NCBI GenBank assembly: GCA_002840055.1
Contig: PGZJ01000003.1
Span: 124,001-188,000, forward strand
Reading direction: 5' to 3'
Source of the DNA: Gammaproteobacteria bacterium HGW-Gammaproteobacteria-11
Lineage (GTDB): Bacteria; Pseudomonadota; Gammaproteobacteria; Pseudomonadales; Pseudomonadaceae
DNA length: 64,000 nt
Part shown: piece by piece, positions 1 to 9,036 of the stretch
How positions within the stretch are numbered: position 1 is the stretch's first letter
Layout of the letters: each line of letters begins with the position of its first letter
Translations under genes and position numbers: made by a program
Notes under the pieces: model-generated
Databases searched by the model: none
What the model was told of the DNA's origin: nothing
The model's input: only the letters and a program-made list of their open reading frames with translations

Positions 1-221
1 GCATGGACTTTGATACCGAGGTACTGGTGCGCTGGCACTGGACCGGGGGCCGCGTGGTCAATCTGCCGGTGCACGTGCACTACCCTACCGATGGCGTCAG
101 CCACTTCCGGCTGTGGCGCGACAATTCGCTTATTTCGGCCATGCATGCCCGCCTGTTTTTCGGCATGCTGTGGCGGCTGCCGACGCTGCTGCGGCGACGC
201 TTGCAGCACGCATTCTCATGA
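1..221 (+). CDS. Family 2 glycosyltransferase, C-terminal end (aryl polyene cluster)
   Basis: Only the last 72 or so codons lie in the window; the reading frame is open to the left edge and ends at TGA 219-221. The visible part contains VNLPVHVHYPTDGVSHFR, which resembles the tail of dolichol-phosphate-mannose-synthase-like GT2 enzymes found in aryl polyene clusters. In some species this domain is fused to the following acyltransferase; here the two are separate and translationally coupled, since the stop overlaps the next ATG (ATGA at 218-221). The likely role is glycosylation of the polyene lipid or its head group at the inner membrane. The family call rests on the short tail plus context, so it is moderately secure. 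Confidence 0.6.
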   Translation, partial: MDFDTEVLVRWHWTGGRVVNLPVHVHYPTDGVSHFRLWRDNSLISAMHARLFFGMLWRLPTLLRRRLQHAFS

Positions 222-1159
222 GCCAGCACTGGGCACGAATCGGCGAGCGTGGCACTGTCGTCGGCATGCAGATCATGGTCTTCATCCATCGTCGACTGGG
301 GCGCTGGCCGTTCCAGATTGCCCTTTGGCCGGTCATCATGTGGTACTTCCTGGCACAAGGCATTGCCCGACGGGCCTCACAGCAATATCTGGTCAGACTC
401 TATCCTGAGCTGGCGGATAAACCGGTCACTCGACTGTGGCGCAGCTACCGGCACTTTCTGAGCTTTGGCAGCGCCCTGATGGACAAGATCTCGGCCTGGA
501 GCAGCCCTATTGACGAGTCACGACTGCAAGGAGAGGGCTTTTCACGCTTCACCACGGCCGTCGACCAGGGCCAGGGCGGCATCGTGCTGGTCTCCCATCA
601 TGGCAACCTGGATATCGCCAATTCATTGGCCCGTTATCATCCGACCCTGGATATGACCGTACTGATGCACACGCGCAATGCCAGCAAGTTCAACCGACTG
701 CTGGAAAAGGTTACCGGGCAAGCGCGCCCCGATGTGCTCGAAGTCACCGAGATAACCCCCGCTACCGCACAGGACCTGGCCGAACGCATCGGCCGTGGCG
801 GCTTCGTGGTGATTGCCGCCGACCGCATTCCGGTCGCGGGTGATCGCATGCGGGCAGTCTCTTTTTTCGGCGATCAGGCGCTGTTTCCCGAAGGCCCTTT
901 CCTGCTCGCCAGCTTGCTCAGATGCCCGGTTTACCAGTTGAGCTGCGTACGCGAAGATGCTCATTTCCGGATCGACTTCGGCTTGTTTGACAATACCAGC
1001 GAATTACCGCGCAAGGCACGTGACGCCTGGATCTCCAGTTCGATGCAGCGCTATGCCGATACCCTGGCAGCCAGTGTGCTTCGCCATCCGCTGCAATGGT
1101 TCAATTTCTACCCCTTTTGGCTGAATGATAGTGGACACCGCAATGACGATAATGCATGA
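218..1159 (+). CDS. LpxL/HtrB-like lipid acyltransferase (aryl polyene cluster)
   Basis: 313 residues from ATG 218, chosen because it overlaps the glycosyltransferase stop as ATGA; an in-frame ATG at 113 lies inside the upstream gene. The protein has an N-terminal membrane-proximal helix (WPFQIALWPVIMWYF) and an HX4D acyltransferase motif, HHGNLD, near residue 128, as in lysophospholipid and lipid A acyltransferases of the LpxL family. In aryl polyene systems this enzyme is thought to attach the polyene to a lipid anchor for outer-membrane placement. The end overlaps the ammonia-lyase start, so the two are probably co-translated. The family is clear; the exact acyl acceptor is unknown. Confidence 0.85.
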   Translation: MSQHWARIGERGTVVGMQIMVFIHRRLGRWPFQIALWPVIMWYFLAQGIARRASQQYLVRLYPELADKPVTRLWRSYRHFLSFGSALMDKISAWSSPIDESRLQGEGFSRFTTAVDQGQGGIVLVSHHGNLDIANSLARYHPTLDMTVLMHTRNASKFNRLLEKVTGQARPDVLEVTEITPATAQDLAERIGRGGFVVIAADRIPVAGDRMRAVSFFGDQALFPEGPFLLASLLRCPVYQLSCVREDAHFRIDFGLFDNTSELPRKARDAWISSSMQRYADTLAASVLRHPLQWFNFYPFWLNDSGHRNDDNA

Positions 1160-2705
1160 CCAGATACCTGTAAGTGCCGAGCTGACCCTCAATGGATCAG
1201 AGGTCAGCCTGGAGCAGGTGCAAGCAGTAGCCGAGGGCCGGTGCCGGGTTGTACTGTCAGCCGATCGCGCCTTTCGCGAGCGTATCGCGCGCGGCAGCGC
1301 CTTCCTCGAAAAGCTCCTGGCTGAAGACGGCGTCATTTATGGCGTCACTACCGGTTATGGGGACTCCTGCACGCGGCTGGTACCCAGCGCCGACATGGAA
1401 GACCTGCCGCGTCAGCTGTATACCTTCCATGGTTGCGGCATGGGGCAGATACTCTCGACAGAAGCCGCCCGTGCCGTAGTAATGGTGCGTCTGGTCTCAC
1501 TCTGCCGCGGCTATTCAGGTGTGTGCCTGGAGCTGCTCGAGCGCCTGGTCTGGCTGTTGAACCACGATGTCATGCCGGTGATACCTGAAGAGGGCTCGGT
1601 CGGCGCCAGTGGCGACCTGACACCACTGTCCTATCTGGCGGCGGTCCTCTGTGGTGAGCGCGAGGTCCTGGTCGACGGTGCACGGCGACCCACTGCTGAG
1701 GTATTCGCCGAACTGGGGCAAACCGCCTATCGCCTCAAACCCAAGGAAGGCCTGGCCTTGATGAACGGCACAGCGGTGATGACGGCACTGAGCATTATGG
1801 CCTTCACTCGCTGCAGCTATCTGGCACAACTGGCTTCGCGCATTACCGCCATGGCCGTTTACGCCCTGGATGGCAACCCCTATCATTTTGATGCAGACCT
1901 GTTTGCCGCCAAACCCCATCCGGGTCAGAACCAGGTCGCAGCCCGGATTCGCGACGACCTGCATGCCGCCAGCACGCCACGCAACTCGGCCCGTCTGCAG
2001 GACCGCTACTCGACCCGCTGTGCGCCCCACGTGATCGGCGTGGTGGAAGATGCCCTACCCTGGTGGCGCCAGTTTCTCCAGACCGAACTGAACAGCGCCA
2101 ACGACAACCCGCTGATTGATGCCGAGCAGGAAAAGGTCATGCATGGCGGGCATTTCTATGGCGGCCATATTGCCTTCGCCATGGACAGCATGAAGCAGGC
2201 CTGCGCCAATATCGCCGACCTGCTCGACCGCCAACTGGCGCAGCTGGTCGACGTGCGCTTCAACCATGGGTTGCCCAGCAATCTCAGCGGTGCGAGCCAG
2301 GACCGCGCCGCCCTCAACCATGGCTACAAGGCCGTACAGATCGGCGCCTCTGCCTGGACCGCAGAAGCCCTCAAGCTGACCATGCCCGCCAGCGTGTTTT
2401 CACGATCCACCGAGTGCCACAACCAGGACAAGGTGAGCATGGGCACCATTGCCGCCCGCGATGCCCTGCGGGTCCTGACGCTGGTGGAACAGGTCGCCGC
2501 GGCCACATTGCACGCCGCCTGTCAGGGCGTGGAGCTGCGCAGCCAACTGGCGGAGGCATCTCCGCCTCCTGCTGATCTGCAGTCCTTTGTGCAGCAGTGC
2601 CGCACGCATTTCCCGGCGCTGGCGGAAGACCGCGCGCTGGAAAGCGAATTACGCCTGCTCTGCGAGCTTATTCGTCAACGTTGCTGGAGCCTTTATGACG
2701 CCTGA
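1143..2705 (+). CDS. Aromatic amino acid ammonia-lyase (HAL/TAL family, MIO enzyme)
   Basis: About 520 residues. ATGs at 1125, 1143 and 1152 are all possible; 1143 has a GTGGA about 8 bases upstream. The MIO cofactor triad Ala-Ser-Gly is present (A155-S156-G157 from this start, in GSVGASGDL), and the N-terminal GVTTGYG carries the catalytic Tyr. The substrate-selectivity loop reads LYTFHGCGMG, not the Ser-His typical of histidine ammonia-lyase. No hut genes are nearby. From the cluster context I infer deamination of tyrosine (or phenylalanine) to a coumarate or cinnamate starter for the polyene. Histidine as substrate is less likely but not excluded. The 3' end overlaps the thioesterase start. 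Confidence 0.88.
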   Translation: MTIMHDQIPVSAELTLNGSEVSLEQVQAVAEGRCRVVLSADRAFRERIARGSAFLEKLLAEDGVIYGVTTGYGDSCTRLVPSADMEDLPRQLYTFHGCGMGQILSTEAARAVVMVRLVSLCRGYSGVCLELLERLVWLLNHDVMPVIPEEGSVGASGDLTPLSYLAAVLCGEREVLVDGARRPTAEVFAELGQTAYRLKPKEGLALMNGTAVMTALSIMAFTRCSYLAQLASRITAMAVYALDGNPYHFDADLFAAKPHPGQNQVAARIRDDLHAASTPRNSARLQDRYSTRCAPHVIGVVEDALPWWRQFLQTELNSANDNPLIDAEQEKVMHGGHFYGGHIAFAMDSMKQACANIADLLDRQLAQLVDVRFNHGLPSNLSGASQDRAALNHGYKAVQIGASAWTAEALKLTMPASVFSRSTECHNQDKVSMGTIAARDALRVLTLVEQVAAATLHAACQGVELRSQLAEASPPPADLQSFVQQCRTHFPALAEDRALESELRLLCELIRQRCWSLYDA

Positions 2706-3135
2706 TCAACGGCCCTTGCCGGTATGCGAAATCGAAATGACCATCCCGTTTCACGACGTGGACATGATGCAGATCGTCTGGCACGGACATTACGTACGCT
2801 ACCTGGAAGTGGCCCGCTGCGCCCTGCTGGACCTGATCGACTACAACTACATGGAGATGCGTGCGTCAGGCTATGCCTGGCCGGTGATCGACCTGCGCCT
2901 GCGCTACGCCGGCCCCTTGATGTTCACCCAGAAGGTCCTTATCGAGGCGCGACTGGTCGAATGGGAACACCGACTCAAGATTGATTACGTCATACGTGAT
3001 GCGGCTACCCGCAAACGCCTGACCCGGGCCTGGAGCGTGCAGGTCGCCGTGGGTGTCGAGGATCTGGAGATGCGCCTGGCTTCGCCAGCGGTGCTGATCG
3101 AGCGACTGCTGGCCTGGCAGGATGCGCAGGCATGA
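2695..3135 (+). CDS. apeK: YbgC-type hot-dog thioesterase (ApeK-like)
   Basis: 146 residues from ATG 2695, which overlaps the ammonia-lyase stop; a longer open frame from 2587 lies inside the upstream gene. The N-terminal FHDVDMMQIVWHGHY followed by YLEVAR is the 4-hydroxybenzoyl-CoA thioesterase/YbgC signature, with Asp23 in the catalytic position. The family hydrolyses acyl-CoA or acyl-ACP thioesters. In aryl polyene clusters the thioesterase sits here, between glycosyl/acyl transferase and LolA genes, and probably releases or edits intermediates. The stop overlaps the next gene as ATGA (3132-3135). The symbol follows the Xenorhabdus/E. coli ape scheme and is by position. Confidence 0.85.
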   Translation: MTPDQRPLPVCEIEMTIPFHDVDMMQIVWHGHYVRYLEVARCALLDLIDYNYMEMRASGYAWPVIDLRLRYAGPLMFTQKVLIEARLVEWEHRLKIDYVIRDAATRKRLTRAWSVQVAVGVEDLEMRLASPAVLIERLLAWQDAQA

Positions 3136-3701
3136 GCCTTTCCGTGTACCGCACAGGCTATCGGGCATTGCTGTTTATCTGCGGCATGAATGCGGCTGGC
3201 GGTGTCTTTGCCGCCCTCGATAGCGACGCCCTGAGCCGGCAGTTGGCCGAGCAAAGCCCGGCCTGCGGCACCTTCCAGCAAAACCGCTGGCTCGCCGATT
3301 TCGAGCTGGACCTGCCCAGCAGCGGCAGCTTTCAGCGGTTTGACGATGCTGTGATCTGGCGGACCGAGACACCGGTACGCAGCGAGATCCGCCTCAGCCA
3401 GGACAACACCGAGTTGCCACCCGGTTACCGCCTGCTGCTACCGGTCATGAACGCCCTGTTGGGCGGTAACTGGCAAGATTTGCAGGATCATTTCCAGATA
3501 GCCACAGAGGGAGATCTAAGCAGCTGGAGCGCACAGCTCACGCCACTGGATAGCCGCGTTGCGGCTACCCTGCCGCTGATTGAGGTGACAGGTGGCCAAC
3601 GCCTCGACACTATCGCCATGCGCTTTGCCGACGGCGACCGCCTGGGCATCGCTCTGTCACCGGCGACTTGCAAACTCGACCCGGTGCCGCAGCAACCATG
3701 A
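3132..3701 (+). CDS. LolA-like periplasmic lipid/lipoprotein carrier (aryl polyene cluster)
   Basis: 189 residues with a Sec-type signal peptide (hydrophobic core LLFICGMNAAGGVFA, probable cleavage near residue 28). The rest resembles LolA-like proteins of aryl polyene clusters: ELDLPSSGSFQRF, then VIWRTETP. The family folds into a half-open beta barrel that carries hydrophobic cargo across the periplasm. With the MMPL exporter next door, the likely job is moving the lipidated polyene towards the outer membrane. Start and stop are both coupled to neighbours by ATGA overlaps (3132-3135 and 3698-3701). It corresponds to ApeL by position. Confidence 0.8.
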   Translation: MSLSVYRTGYRALLFICGMNAAGGVFAALDSDALSRQLAEQSPACGTFQQNRWLADFELDLPSSGSFQRFDDAVIWRTETPVRSEIRLSQDNTELPPGYRLLLPVMNALLGGNWQDLQDHFQIATEGDLSSWSAQLTPLDSRVAATLPLIEVTGGQRLDTIAMRFADGDRLGIALSPATCKLDPVPQQP

Positions 3702-6001
3702 GTCAAGACCTGACGGTCCGTGCCACGGCCAGCCCTGCAGAACGCGCAGGTGCCTGGCTCTGGGCCGGTGTTCTGTTGGCCTGTGCGCTGCTGCTGGGCT
3801 TTCAACTGACCACCGGTTCAGCCTGGGATACGCGCATCACCAGTCTGCTGCCGGACAATCCCCAGGCAGCATTGATAGAGCGCGCCGAGGATCAACTGAC
3901 CCGTGCCTTCGAGAATCGATTGACGATTCTGCTCGGCGGCGAGGAGACCAGCCAGCAGGCGTCCCGATTACTGCAACAACTGCACGCCAATCAGGTACTG
4001 GAGCCCGCACCAGAGGATCTATTGACCCCGCCCGGCGCAGGACTGTCAGCCCAGCGCTATCATCTGCTGGCGACCTCACTACAGCACATGGACGCACAGG
4101 CATGGGCCCAGCGCGCCATCAATCGCTTGTATACACCGGGGCTTGAAAGCGAGCTGCGCAGCGACCCCTTCGGCCTGCTGGATGCCTGGATAGACCAGCA
4201 GTTGGGGCCGATACAGTTGCACGGTGAGTTTCCTCTCCTGCGTCAGGATGGTCAGCGCTGGTTGATGGTCTCCGGACAGTTGACCGGCAGCCCCTATGAT
4301 CTGCAGCTGCAAAAGCGGCTGAGCGATACGCTCGAGGCGTTCCGGGCCGAACACCCGAACACCCCGGTACTGCGTGCCGGGCTGGTGTTCCATGCAGCAG
4401 CGGGTGCATCCCAGGCCAGACAGGAAATAACCCTGATCGGGCTGGGCTCGTTACTGGGTCTGATCACCCTGCTCTGGCTGGTATTCCGCTCCGCCCGCAC
4501 GCTGGTCAGCCTGCTCATACCGCTGGCCTGCGGGCTGCTGTTTGCCCTGCCGCTGACCTGGTTGATCTTTGGCACCCTGAATCTGCTGACGCTGGCATTC
4601 GGCGCCAGCCTGATAGGCGTGGCCATAGACTATGCCCTGCACCTGCAATGTGCCCGCAGCCTTGAATCCAGGCGCTCGCTGAGACTGCTCTGGCCGGCGC
4701 TCACGCTGGGTCTGATCTCCAGTCTGGCCGCCTATCTGATTCAGCTTGCAACACCGCTGCCGGGTCTGCGGCAGATGGCGACCTTTGCCTTGCTCGGCCT
4801 GCTCGGCGCCTGGATCAGCGTACGCCTGTGGCTACCCCGGTTTTCCATTGTTCAGCACCCTGCCACGGCACGTTGGGCCGACACATTGAGTCTGATCCAG
4901 TTGCCCGCTGGCGCGCGCGCGCCCTGGATTATGCTCGCGTTGCTCGCGCTGCTCGCGCTGGCACTGATCCTCAACGGATTAAAGGGCAGCAATGATCTGC
5001 GGCAACTCAACACCTCACCCGCTGGACTGATAAACGAGCAGCAACAGGTACAGGCCATGGCAGGCGGACCCAGCGGCCAGCGTTATCTGCTGGTCAGTGC
5101 ACCGGATCAGTCCGCTTTGCTGGAAAAACTTGAGGGGCTGGATATCACACTCGCCGAGCTGGCCGCGAACGGCCAACTGAACTACTACCGACATATCGCC
5201 CAGGCAGTCCCCTCCGAGGCTCGGCAGCAACAGCACCTTCAACAGATCAAGCAGCGCTACGCCTTGGCCCTGCCCCTGTTGCTCGATCAGACTGGTCTGC
5301 CGCCTGCCGTCGCTGAACATATGCAGCAGGCCATCGATCAGGCCCAGCTTTTGAGCCTCGCGCAGTGGCTGGCCTCACCGCTGGGGGCACGTGATCAGCC
5401 GCTATGGCTGGCTGACACTGACGAATCCGGCCCAGCCGCCATTATTGCCCTGGGCAGCATGGAGGCAGCGGCGCTGAGCCAGATCCAAGCGTTGGCCGAA
5501 CAGGACAACGTGCTGTTTCAAGACACCTTCGAGCGACTCAACCAGGAGTTCAGCCACCTGCGCGATAGCATCGCGCTATGGCTGGGCGCAGCCCTGTTCG
5601 GGTTGGCATTGATCTTTATCTGGCGCTATCGCTTGGCAGCCTGGCGAGTACTGCTGCCTCCGGTAGGAGCCGTACTGGTCACCCTGGCGATTTTTGCCGC
5701 CATGGGCAGCGGGCTGACGCTCTTTCATCTGCTCGGTTTGCTACTGGTGCTGGGGATAGGTCTGGATGCTGGTATCTTCAGTGTCGAGCAGGCAGACAGT
5801 CGGGCTGCCTGGTTGGCCATCACGCTGTCATGTATGTCCAGCCTGCTGGCATTCGGACTTCTGTCGCTCAGCAAGACCCCGGCCCTGGCCCAGATGGGCA
5901 TGACCTGTCTGATCGGTCTGACCTGCACCTGGCTGCTGGTGCCCTTCGCCAGAAGCGGCGGTATCGTTTCCCGTTTATCAACCCATCCCTCTACCCCTTG
6001 A
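3698..6001 (+). CDS. MMPL/RND-family exporter (aryl polyene cluster)
   Basis: 767 residues from ATG 3698 (ATGA overlap with the LolA gene). One N-terminal membrane helix is followed by a large periplasmic region (about residues 50-240), a block of helices (about 245-420), a second periplasmic region and a second helix block (about 625-755). This is the two-fold RND/MMPL architecture. FGASLIGVAIDYALHL in the first block and LLLVLGIGLDAGIF in the second are the paired TM4-type helices with the acidic proton-relay residue (D). The presumed substrate is the lipid-linked aryl polyene, handed to the LolA-like partner. It corresponds to ApeM by position. Confidence 0.88.
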   Translation: MSQDLTVRATASPAERAGAWLWAGVLLACALLLGFQLTTGSAWDTRITSLLPDNPQAALIERAEDQLTRAFENRLTILLGGEETSQQASRLLQQLHANQVLEPAPEDLLTPPGAGLSAQRYHLLATSLQHMDAQAWAQRAINRLYTPGLESELRSDPFGLLDAWIDQQLGPIQLHGEFPLLRQDGQRWLMVSGQLTGSPYDLQLQKRLSDTLEAFRAEHPNTPVLRAGLVFHAAAGASQARQEITLIGLGSLLGLITLLWLVFRSARTLVSLLIPLACGLLFALPLTWLIFGTLNLLTLAFGASLIGVAIDYALHLQCARSLESRRSLRLLWPALTLGLISSLAAYLIQLATPLPGLRQMATFALLGLLGAWISVRLWLPRFSIVQHPATARWADTLSLIQLPAGARAPWIMLALLALLALALILNGLKGSNDLRQLNTSPAGLINEQQQVQAMAGGPSGQRYLLVSAPDQSALLEKLEGLDITLAELAANGQLNYYRHIAQAVPSEARQQQHLQQIKQRYALALPLLLDQTGLPPAVAEHMQQAIDQAQLLSLAQWLASPLGARDQPLWLADTDESGPAAIIALGSMEAAALSQIQALAEQDNVLFQDTFERLNQEFSHLRDSIALWLGAALFGLALIFIWRYRLAAWRVLLPPVGAVLVTLAIFAAMGSGLTLFHLLGLLLVLGIGLDAGIFSVEQADSRAAWLAITLSCMSSLLAFGLLSLSKTPALAQMGMTCLIGLTCTWLLVPFARSGGIVSRLSTHPSTP

Positions 6002-6017
6002 TTGGAAAGCTACGCAC

Positions 6018-7298
6018 ATGGACAAGCCGCAAGCAGAGCAGATCACCCACACGGACGTTGCCATCATCGGCGCTGGCCCCTCAGGCGCAGCGGCGGCGGC
6101 ATGGCTGGCACGCAAAGGTTTGCGCGTGCATGTCATCGAACGCACGCTGTTCCCGCGCTTTTCGATTGGCGAGAGCCTGCTGCCGCAATGCATGGTGCAT
6201 CTCAATGAATGCGGCCTGCTGGACGCGGCAACCGCTGGCGGCTTTCAGGTCAAGAACGGCGCCGCCTTCACCTGGCGCGGGTGCGACACAGCGATCGACT
6301 TCCGCGAAAAGTTCAGCCCGGGACCCGGCACCACCTGGCAGGTCGAGCGGGCCGACTTTGACAATCGACTGATTGAAGGCGCCATTGCCGCTGGCGCCAG
6401 CGTGGAGTTTGATACCCGCGTCGAAGACTTCCATGCCGACCCGCTCAAACCCAGCCTTACGCTGGTCGATACACACGGCAACAGCCGCCAATTGGAGGCA
6501 CGTTTTGTCCTTGATGCCAGTGGCTACGGGCGAGTCCTGTCACGCCTGACCGGGCTGAGCAAAGCCTCCACGCTGGAGTCGCGCTGCGCGCTCTTCACCC
6601 ATATCGAAGACCGCATCGATTGCCCGAACTATGACCGCGAAAAGATCCTTATCGGCCTGCACCCGGAGCAAGCCGGTGTCTGGTACTGGCTGATCCCCTT
6701 CAGTAACGGCCGCGCCTCGGTTGGTGTGGTCGGCAGCCGCGACGCGCTGCAGGCCGCGGGAGCCGACGATGAAAGCCGACTCTGGTCCTTCATCCGTCAG
6801 GAGCCGCGCCTTGCATCACTGTTAAGCCGCGCCACGCCGGTCCGCGATACCGGCCGTCTGGAAGGCTACTCCGCCGACGTTGAACGACTGCATGGCCCAG
6901 GCTTCGCGTTACTCGGCAATGCCGGTGAGTTCCTCGACCCGGTATTTTCCTCAGGCGTCACCATCGCCCTTGACTCCGCGGTGCGCGCCGCGCCGCTGGT
7001 GCAACGGCAATTACAGGGTGACAGCGTGGATTGGGACAGCGAATTCGAGCAACCGCTACGCCGCGGCGTGGCGACCTTCCGTGAGTTTGTCGAGGCCTGG
7101 TACGACGGCCGTTTGCCACGCATCATTTTCAGTCCGAATCAGCCTCCGCGCATTCGCGAGATGGTCAGCTCGGTATTGGCCGGCTATGCCTGGGATACAG
7201 CCAATCCGCTGGTTGCCGCCAGCAAGCGTCGGCTGGATGCACTGGCAGATTCGGTTGGCGAGGCAGCCGAGCCCGCCCTGTTGACCCCTAACGCATGA
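6018..7298 (+). CDS. FAD-dependent oxidoreductase, flavin-halogenase-like
   Basis: 426 residues, preceded by a GGAAAG ribosome-binding site. The N-terminal VAIIGAGPSGAAAA is a Rossmann FAD-binding motif, and RFSIGESLLP is typical of the halogenase/geranylgeranyl-reductase-like flavoproteins. W222-x-W224-x-I226-P227 (WYWLIP) matches the WxWxIP motif of flavin-dependent halogenases, and a lysine (K79, in FQVKNGAAF) follows the GES motif about where those enzymes carry their catalytic Lys. The gene lies inside the aryl polyene operon, so the probable substrate is the aryl head group or a carrier-bound intermediate. Halogenation is an inference; a plain hydroxylase or desaturase is the main alternative. 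The stop overlaps the next start (ATGA 7295-7298). Confidence 0.8.
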   Translation: MDKPQAEQITHTDVAIIGAGPSGAAAAAWLARKGLRVHVIERTLFPRFSIGESLLPQCMVHLNECGLLDAATAGGFQVKNGAAFTWRGCDTAIDFREKFSPGPGTTWQVERADFDNRLIEGAIAAGASVEFDTRVEDFHADPLKPSLTLVDTHGNSRQLEARFVLDASGYGRVLSRLTGLSKASTLESRCALFTHIEDRIDCPNYDREKILIGLHPEQAGVWYWLIPFSNGRASVGVVGSRDALQAAGADDESRLWSFIRQEPRLASLLSRATPVRDTGRLEGYSADVERLHGPGFALLGNAGEFLDPVFSSGVTIALDSAVRAAPLVQRQLQGDSVDWDSEFEQPLRRGVATFREFVEAWYDGRLPRIIFSPNQPPRIREMVSSVLAGYAWDTANPLVAASKRRLDALADSVGEAAEPALLTPNA

Positions 7299-7864
7299 GC
7301 AGGACGCTGACATGCCTGCGCAGTATCGGGCTGATGCTGCTCTTGCTGCTGACCGGCTGTGCTGGCAGGCTCGAGCAGAGCCCATTACCTGACTTGGCCG
7401 GGCTTGCACCCGAGCCAAGGCGAGTAGAACATCTGATTATTGAATCAGGTGATCAACGCAAAGATCTGCTGGGCGTCTTGCAACATGACCAGAATGCATT
7501 GCGCATGGGTCTGTTCAGCCTGCAGGGACAGCGTTTATTGACACTGGTACAGGACCGGGATGGCGCGCGCTTTCTGCCGGATGCCGTTTTCAAACCGCCC
7601 TTCAGTGCTGACTGGTTCGCCAGCAGACTGGCCTGGGCACTCTGGCCCGCAGATCAATTACAGGCTGATTTTGCCGGAAGCGCATGGTCAGTCGAGCGTG
7701 AAAACGCCGGGCACAGTATTTTTTACCGGCACAACAGAGTCACTCAAATCCGTTTCCATGACCATTGCACAATGATCAACGACATTCAGACAGGACATAG
7801 GGTGTATATAATCCCGATTGAATTTGCCCAACAGAACAAAGAACGTCTATGCCCAGCTCTTTGA
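7295..7864 (+). CDS. DUF3261 lipoprotein (aryl polyene cluster)
   Basis: 189 residues with a lipoprotein signal peptide: a leucine-rich core then the lipobox LLTG-C with Cys22. The mature part resembles DUF3261 proteins, small lipoproteins found almost only in aryl polyene clusters and of unknown function. A role in outer-membrane insertion of the polyene lipid, with the LolA-like and MMPL proteins, is reasonable but untested. Its start overlaps the oxidoreductase stop and its 3' end overlaps the next gene by 16 bases, so it is embedded in the operon. Confidence 0.75.
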   Translation: MSRTLTCLRSIGLMLLLLLTGCAGRLEQSPLPDLAGLAPEPRRVEHLIIESGDQRKDLLGVLQHDQNALRMGLFSLQGQRLLTLVQDRDGARFLPDAVFKPPFSADWFASRLAWALWPADQLQADFAGSAWSVERENAGHSIFYRHNRVTQIRFHDHCTMINDIQTGHRVYIIPIEFAQQNKERLCPAL

Positions 7865-9036
7865 CTCCCTGCCGCCTGTCAACACCAGCGCTGGTATGCT
7901 CTCTGGGAAGCGACCTGGACAGCATCAGTCAGGCGCTATTCATTGGCACACGCGGCCTGTTCGCCGATGCGCGTTTTACCCCAGGCCAGCCTTTGCCCCT
8001 GGGGCGTGTGCGCGCAACTTTACCTGACTGTTCAGACTGGCCCGCCGAATACCGGTCCCGCAACAATCAGTTGCTTGCCGCAGCGCTGCAACAACTGCAG
8101 CCCGAACTGGATGCCTATCGCTCACGCCAACCGAACGGGCGCATAGGGGTGATTCTCGGTACCAGCACCTCGGGTATTGGTGAAACCGAGACAGCTTTGC
8201 AGCAACGCACCGAGGGCGGCCGTTGGCCGGCGGACTACCGCTATGCACGACAGGAGATTGGTGCACCTGCACAATTTGTGGCGCATAGGCTCAAACTGCA
8301 AGGACCGGCCTACACCCTGTCCACCGCGTGCACCTCAAGCGCCCGCGCGCTGGCCAGCGCCCACCGTTTACTCGCTGCCGGCATATGTGATGCAGTAATA
8401 GCCGGGGGCGCGGATAGTCTGTGCAGCCTCACTGTCAACGGTTTCGCCTCGCTTGAAGCGCTGAGCGACCAACCCAGCCAGCCCTTTTCAGCGAATCGTA
8501 ACGGCATCAACCTGGGCGAAGCAGCCGCTCTGTTTCTGTTGACCAACGAGACCGGTGGCATTCAACTGACCGGCTATGGTGAAACCAGTGATGGCTATCA
8601 TATCTCCGCCCCCCATCCGGCCGGAGAGGGTGCTGTCGCCGCCATGCAGGCTGCCATCCGCATGGCGCAGGTACAGGCTTCGGATATCCACTACCTCAAC
8701 CTGCATGGCACAGCGACTCGCCAGAATGACGCCATGGAGTCACTGGCAGTCGATCAGGTATTCGGTCGCACCCTGGCCTGCAGCTCCACCAAGGCGCTGA
8801 CCGGCCACACCCTGGGCGCCTGCGGAGCGCTGGAAGCCGGGTTCTGCTGGCTTGCCCTGCGCGCTGGCAAGCTGCCGCCGCAGGTACATGATGGCCAGCT
8901 CGATCCCGAACTTCCCCGGCTGAACTATGTCGATGCCTCACACAATCAACAGGCTCGAGAAGTTCGCCGCGCGCTGAGCAATTCCTTCGCCTTCGGGGGC
9001 AATAACATCGCCCTGATTCTGGAGCGCTGCGAATGA
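7849..9036 (+). CDS. apeO: Aryl polyene beta-ketoacyl-ACP synthase (first KS)
   Basis: 395 residues. The condensing-enzyme triad is complete: Cys161 (STACTSSA), His286 (LHGTAT) and His320 (GHTLGACGALEA). This points to an active FabF-type ketosynthase, not a chain-length factor. It heads the KS-DH-KR-KS block that defines aryl polyene type II synthases, where the matching enzyme (ApeO) performs repeated malonyl condensations, usually with a KS-like partner encoded elsewhere in the cluster. The start lies inside the DUF3261 gene and the stop overlaps the dehydratase start. The symbol is assigned by position and order. Confidence 0.85.
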   Translation: MPSSLTPCRLSTPALVCSLGSDLDSISQALFIGTRGLFADARFTPGQPLPLGRVRATLPDCSDWPAEYRSRNNQLLAAALQQLQPELDAYRSRQPNGRIGVILGTSTSGIGETETALQQRTEGGRWPADYRYARQEIGAPAQFVAHRLKLQGPAYTLSTACTSSARALASAHRLLAAGICDAVIAGGADSLCSLTVNGFASLEALSDQPSQPFSANRNGINLGEAAALFLLTNETGGIQLTGYGETSDGYHISAPHPAGEGAVAAMQAAIRMAQVQASDIHYLNLHGTATRQNDAMESLAVDQVFGRTLACSSTKALTGHTLGACGALEAGFCWLALRAGKLPPQVHDGQLDPELPRLNYVDASHNQQAREVRRALSNSFAFGGNNIALILERCE

